NCBI GenBank assembly: GCA_052273845.1
Contig: DAVZHM010000052.1
Location: 1-13,593, forward strand
Source of the DNA: Fimenecus sp052273845
GTDB taxonomy: Bacteria; Bacillota; Clostridia; Oscillospirales; Acutalibacteraceae
Length of the DNA: 13,593 bases
Reading direction: 5' to 3'
In this document: positions 13,417 through 13,593 of the stretch, one piece after another
Position numbering within the stretch: position 1 is the first letter of the stretch
Layout of the letters: every line of letters begins with the position of its first letter
The notes under the pieces: model-generated
Told to the model about the DNA's origin: nothing
Database searches by the model: none
The model's input: only the letters and a program-made list of their open reading frames with translations
Made by a program: the position numbers and the translations under genes

Positions 13417-13446
13417 TTGACAAATTGGATTTTTCTGTGCTATAAT
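13417..13446 (+). promoter_or_regulatory. Strong divergent promoter towards the right edge
   Basis: A perfect TTGACA (13417-13422), 18 bases, and a perfect TATAAT (13441-13446) preceded by TGC. Transcription would start near 13453, directly in front of the first GTTAGC hairpin. It diverges from the riboswitch promoter, with 56 bases between the two -35 boxes. Confidence 0.88.
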
Positions 13447-13456
13447 AAAATATCAA

Positions 13457-13492
13457 GTTAGCGACCGCTAACACATCGCGGTCGCTTTTATT
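13457..13492 (+). promoter_or_regulatory. Attenuator: overlapping antiterminator-like and terminator hairpins
   Basis: GTTAGC (13457-13462), GACC, GCTAAC (13467-13472) form one hairpin. Overlapping it, GCGACCGC (13461-13468) and GCGGTCGC (13478-13485) form a perfect 8-bp stem followed by TTTTATTTAT, an intrinsic terminator only about 30 bases after the start of transcription. The two cannot form together, which is the layout of an attenuator. The first palindrome could equally be a DNA operator. Confidence 0.7.
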
Positions 13493-13501
13493 TATACAGC
13501 G

Positions 13502-13532
13502 CAGTTAGCTATTGCTAACTGAATATGTTAGC
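13502..13532 (+). repeat. Second GTTAGC palindrome and third GTTAGC copy
   Basis: CAGTTAGC (13502-13509), TATT, GCTAACTG (13514-13521) is a perfect 8-bp inverted repeat sharing its GTTAGC/GCTAAC core and 4-base spacer with the palindrome at 13457-13472 (centres 47 bp apart). A lone GTTAGC follows at 13527-13532, just before the ribosome binding site. Confidence 0.75.
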
Positions 13533-13563
13533 ATGTTTCACGAGATGAAAGGAAGGTGGTTTT

Positions 13564-13593
13564 ATGCCAGTGGAAGCGATGCAGGGCGTAATG
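13564..13593 (+). CDS. Start of a gene cut by the right edge (10 codons)
   Basis: An ATG at 13564 follows a good ribosome binding site (AAAGGAAGGTGG, 13548-13559) and reads MPVEAMQGVM to the window end without a stop. It lies about 110 bases downstream of a strong promoter and the GTTAGC attenuator, so it is the likely regulated gene. Ten residues are too few to name a family. Confidence 0.55.
   Translation, partial: MPVEAMQGVM

Noticed and set aside
13457..13532. CIRCE, guanidine-II or IdeR/MntR-type operator as an explanation for the GTTAGC palindromes
   Set aside because: CIRCE needs TTAGCACTC arms with a 9-base gap; guanidine-II needs ACGR loops; IdeR/MntR sites have a different core and spacing. 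Only part of each pattern is present.
1..13593. CRISPR arrays, insertion sequences, tRNA or rRNA genes
   Set aside because: No regularly spaced repeats, transposase motifs, tRNA cloverleaf or rRNA-like stretches were seen on either strand.

Overview
The window looks like chromosomal DNA from an anaerobic, Gram-positive, clostridial (Ruminococcaceae/Oscillospiraceae-like) bacterium. The signs are a roughly balanced base composition, strong AGGAG-type ribosome binding sites with some TTG/GTG starts, TTGACA/TATAAT promoters, a Firmicutes-type phosphoglucomutase, a SigH-like sigma factor, a SAM riboswitch with an intrinsic terminator, and a Na+-type V-ATPase operon in the Enterococcus hirae gene order. 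Identifications come from reading motifs; no database search was run.

Left part, plus strand (1-4300): the C-terminal half of a phospho-sugar mutase, then a 34-aa single-pass membrane peptide and a hairpin. A promoter follows, driving a 188-aa sigma-70 family factor read from a TTG start, then a 93-aa double zinc-ribbon protein and a strong terminator. Next comes a small divergent module: a 71-aa Xre-type repressor (plus) and an unreported 39-aa reading frame (minus), separated by two copies of a 15-bp palindrome and a half site. Last are two translationally coupled polytopic membrane proteins (a DUF5058-like protein and its partner). They end at a bidirectional terminator shared with the V-ATPase operon.

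Middle (4320-12800), minus strand: a complete nine-gene V-type ATPase operon, transcribed leftwards as ntpF-I-K-E-C-G-A-B-D. The genes overlap or are tightly spaced. The K rotor subunit keeps the ligand set of the E. hirae Na+ site, so the machine is probably a Na+ pump or Na+-coupled ATP synthase. The operon has a long, apparently structured leader.

Right end (12800-13593): an uncharacterised 93-aa protein gene (minus) is preceded by a convincing SAM-I-class riboswitch. The riboswitch apparently lacks P4 and has a mutually exclusive antiterminator and terminator. The 427 bases without a long gene (13137-13563) hold this riboswitch, its promoter, and a strong divergent plus-strand promoter. 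That second promoter feeds a nested hairpin/attenuator region built from repeated GTTAGC/GCTAAC hexamers, followed by the first ten codons of a gene cut by the window edge.

The most interesting points are the SAM-responsive control of an unknown small protein, the repressor/39-aa ORF module with palindromic operators, and the GTTAGC attenuator at the right edge.
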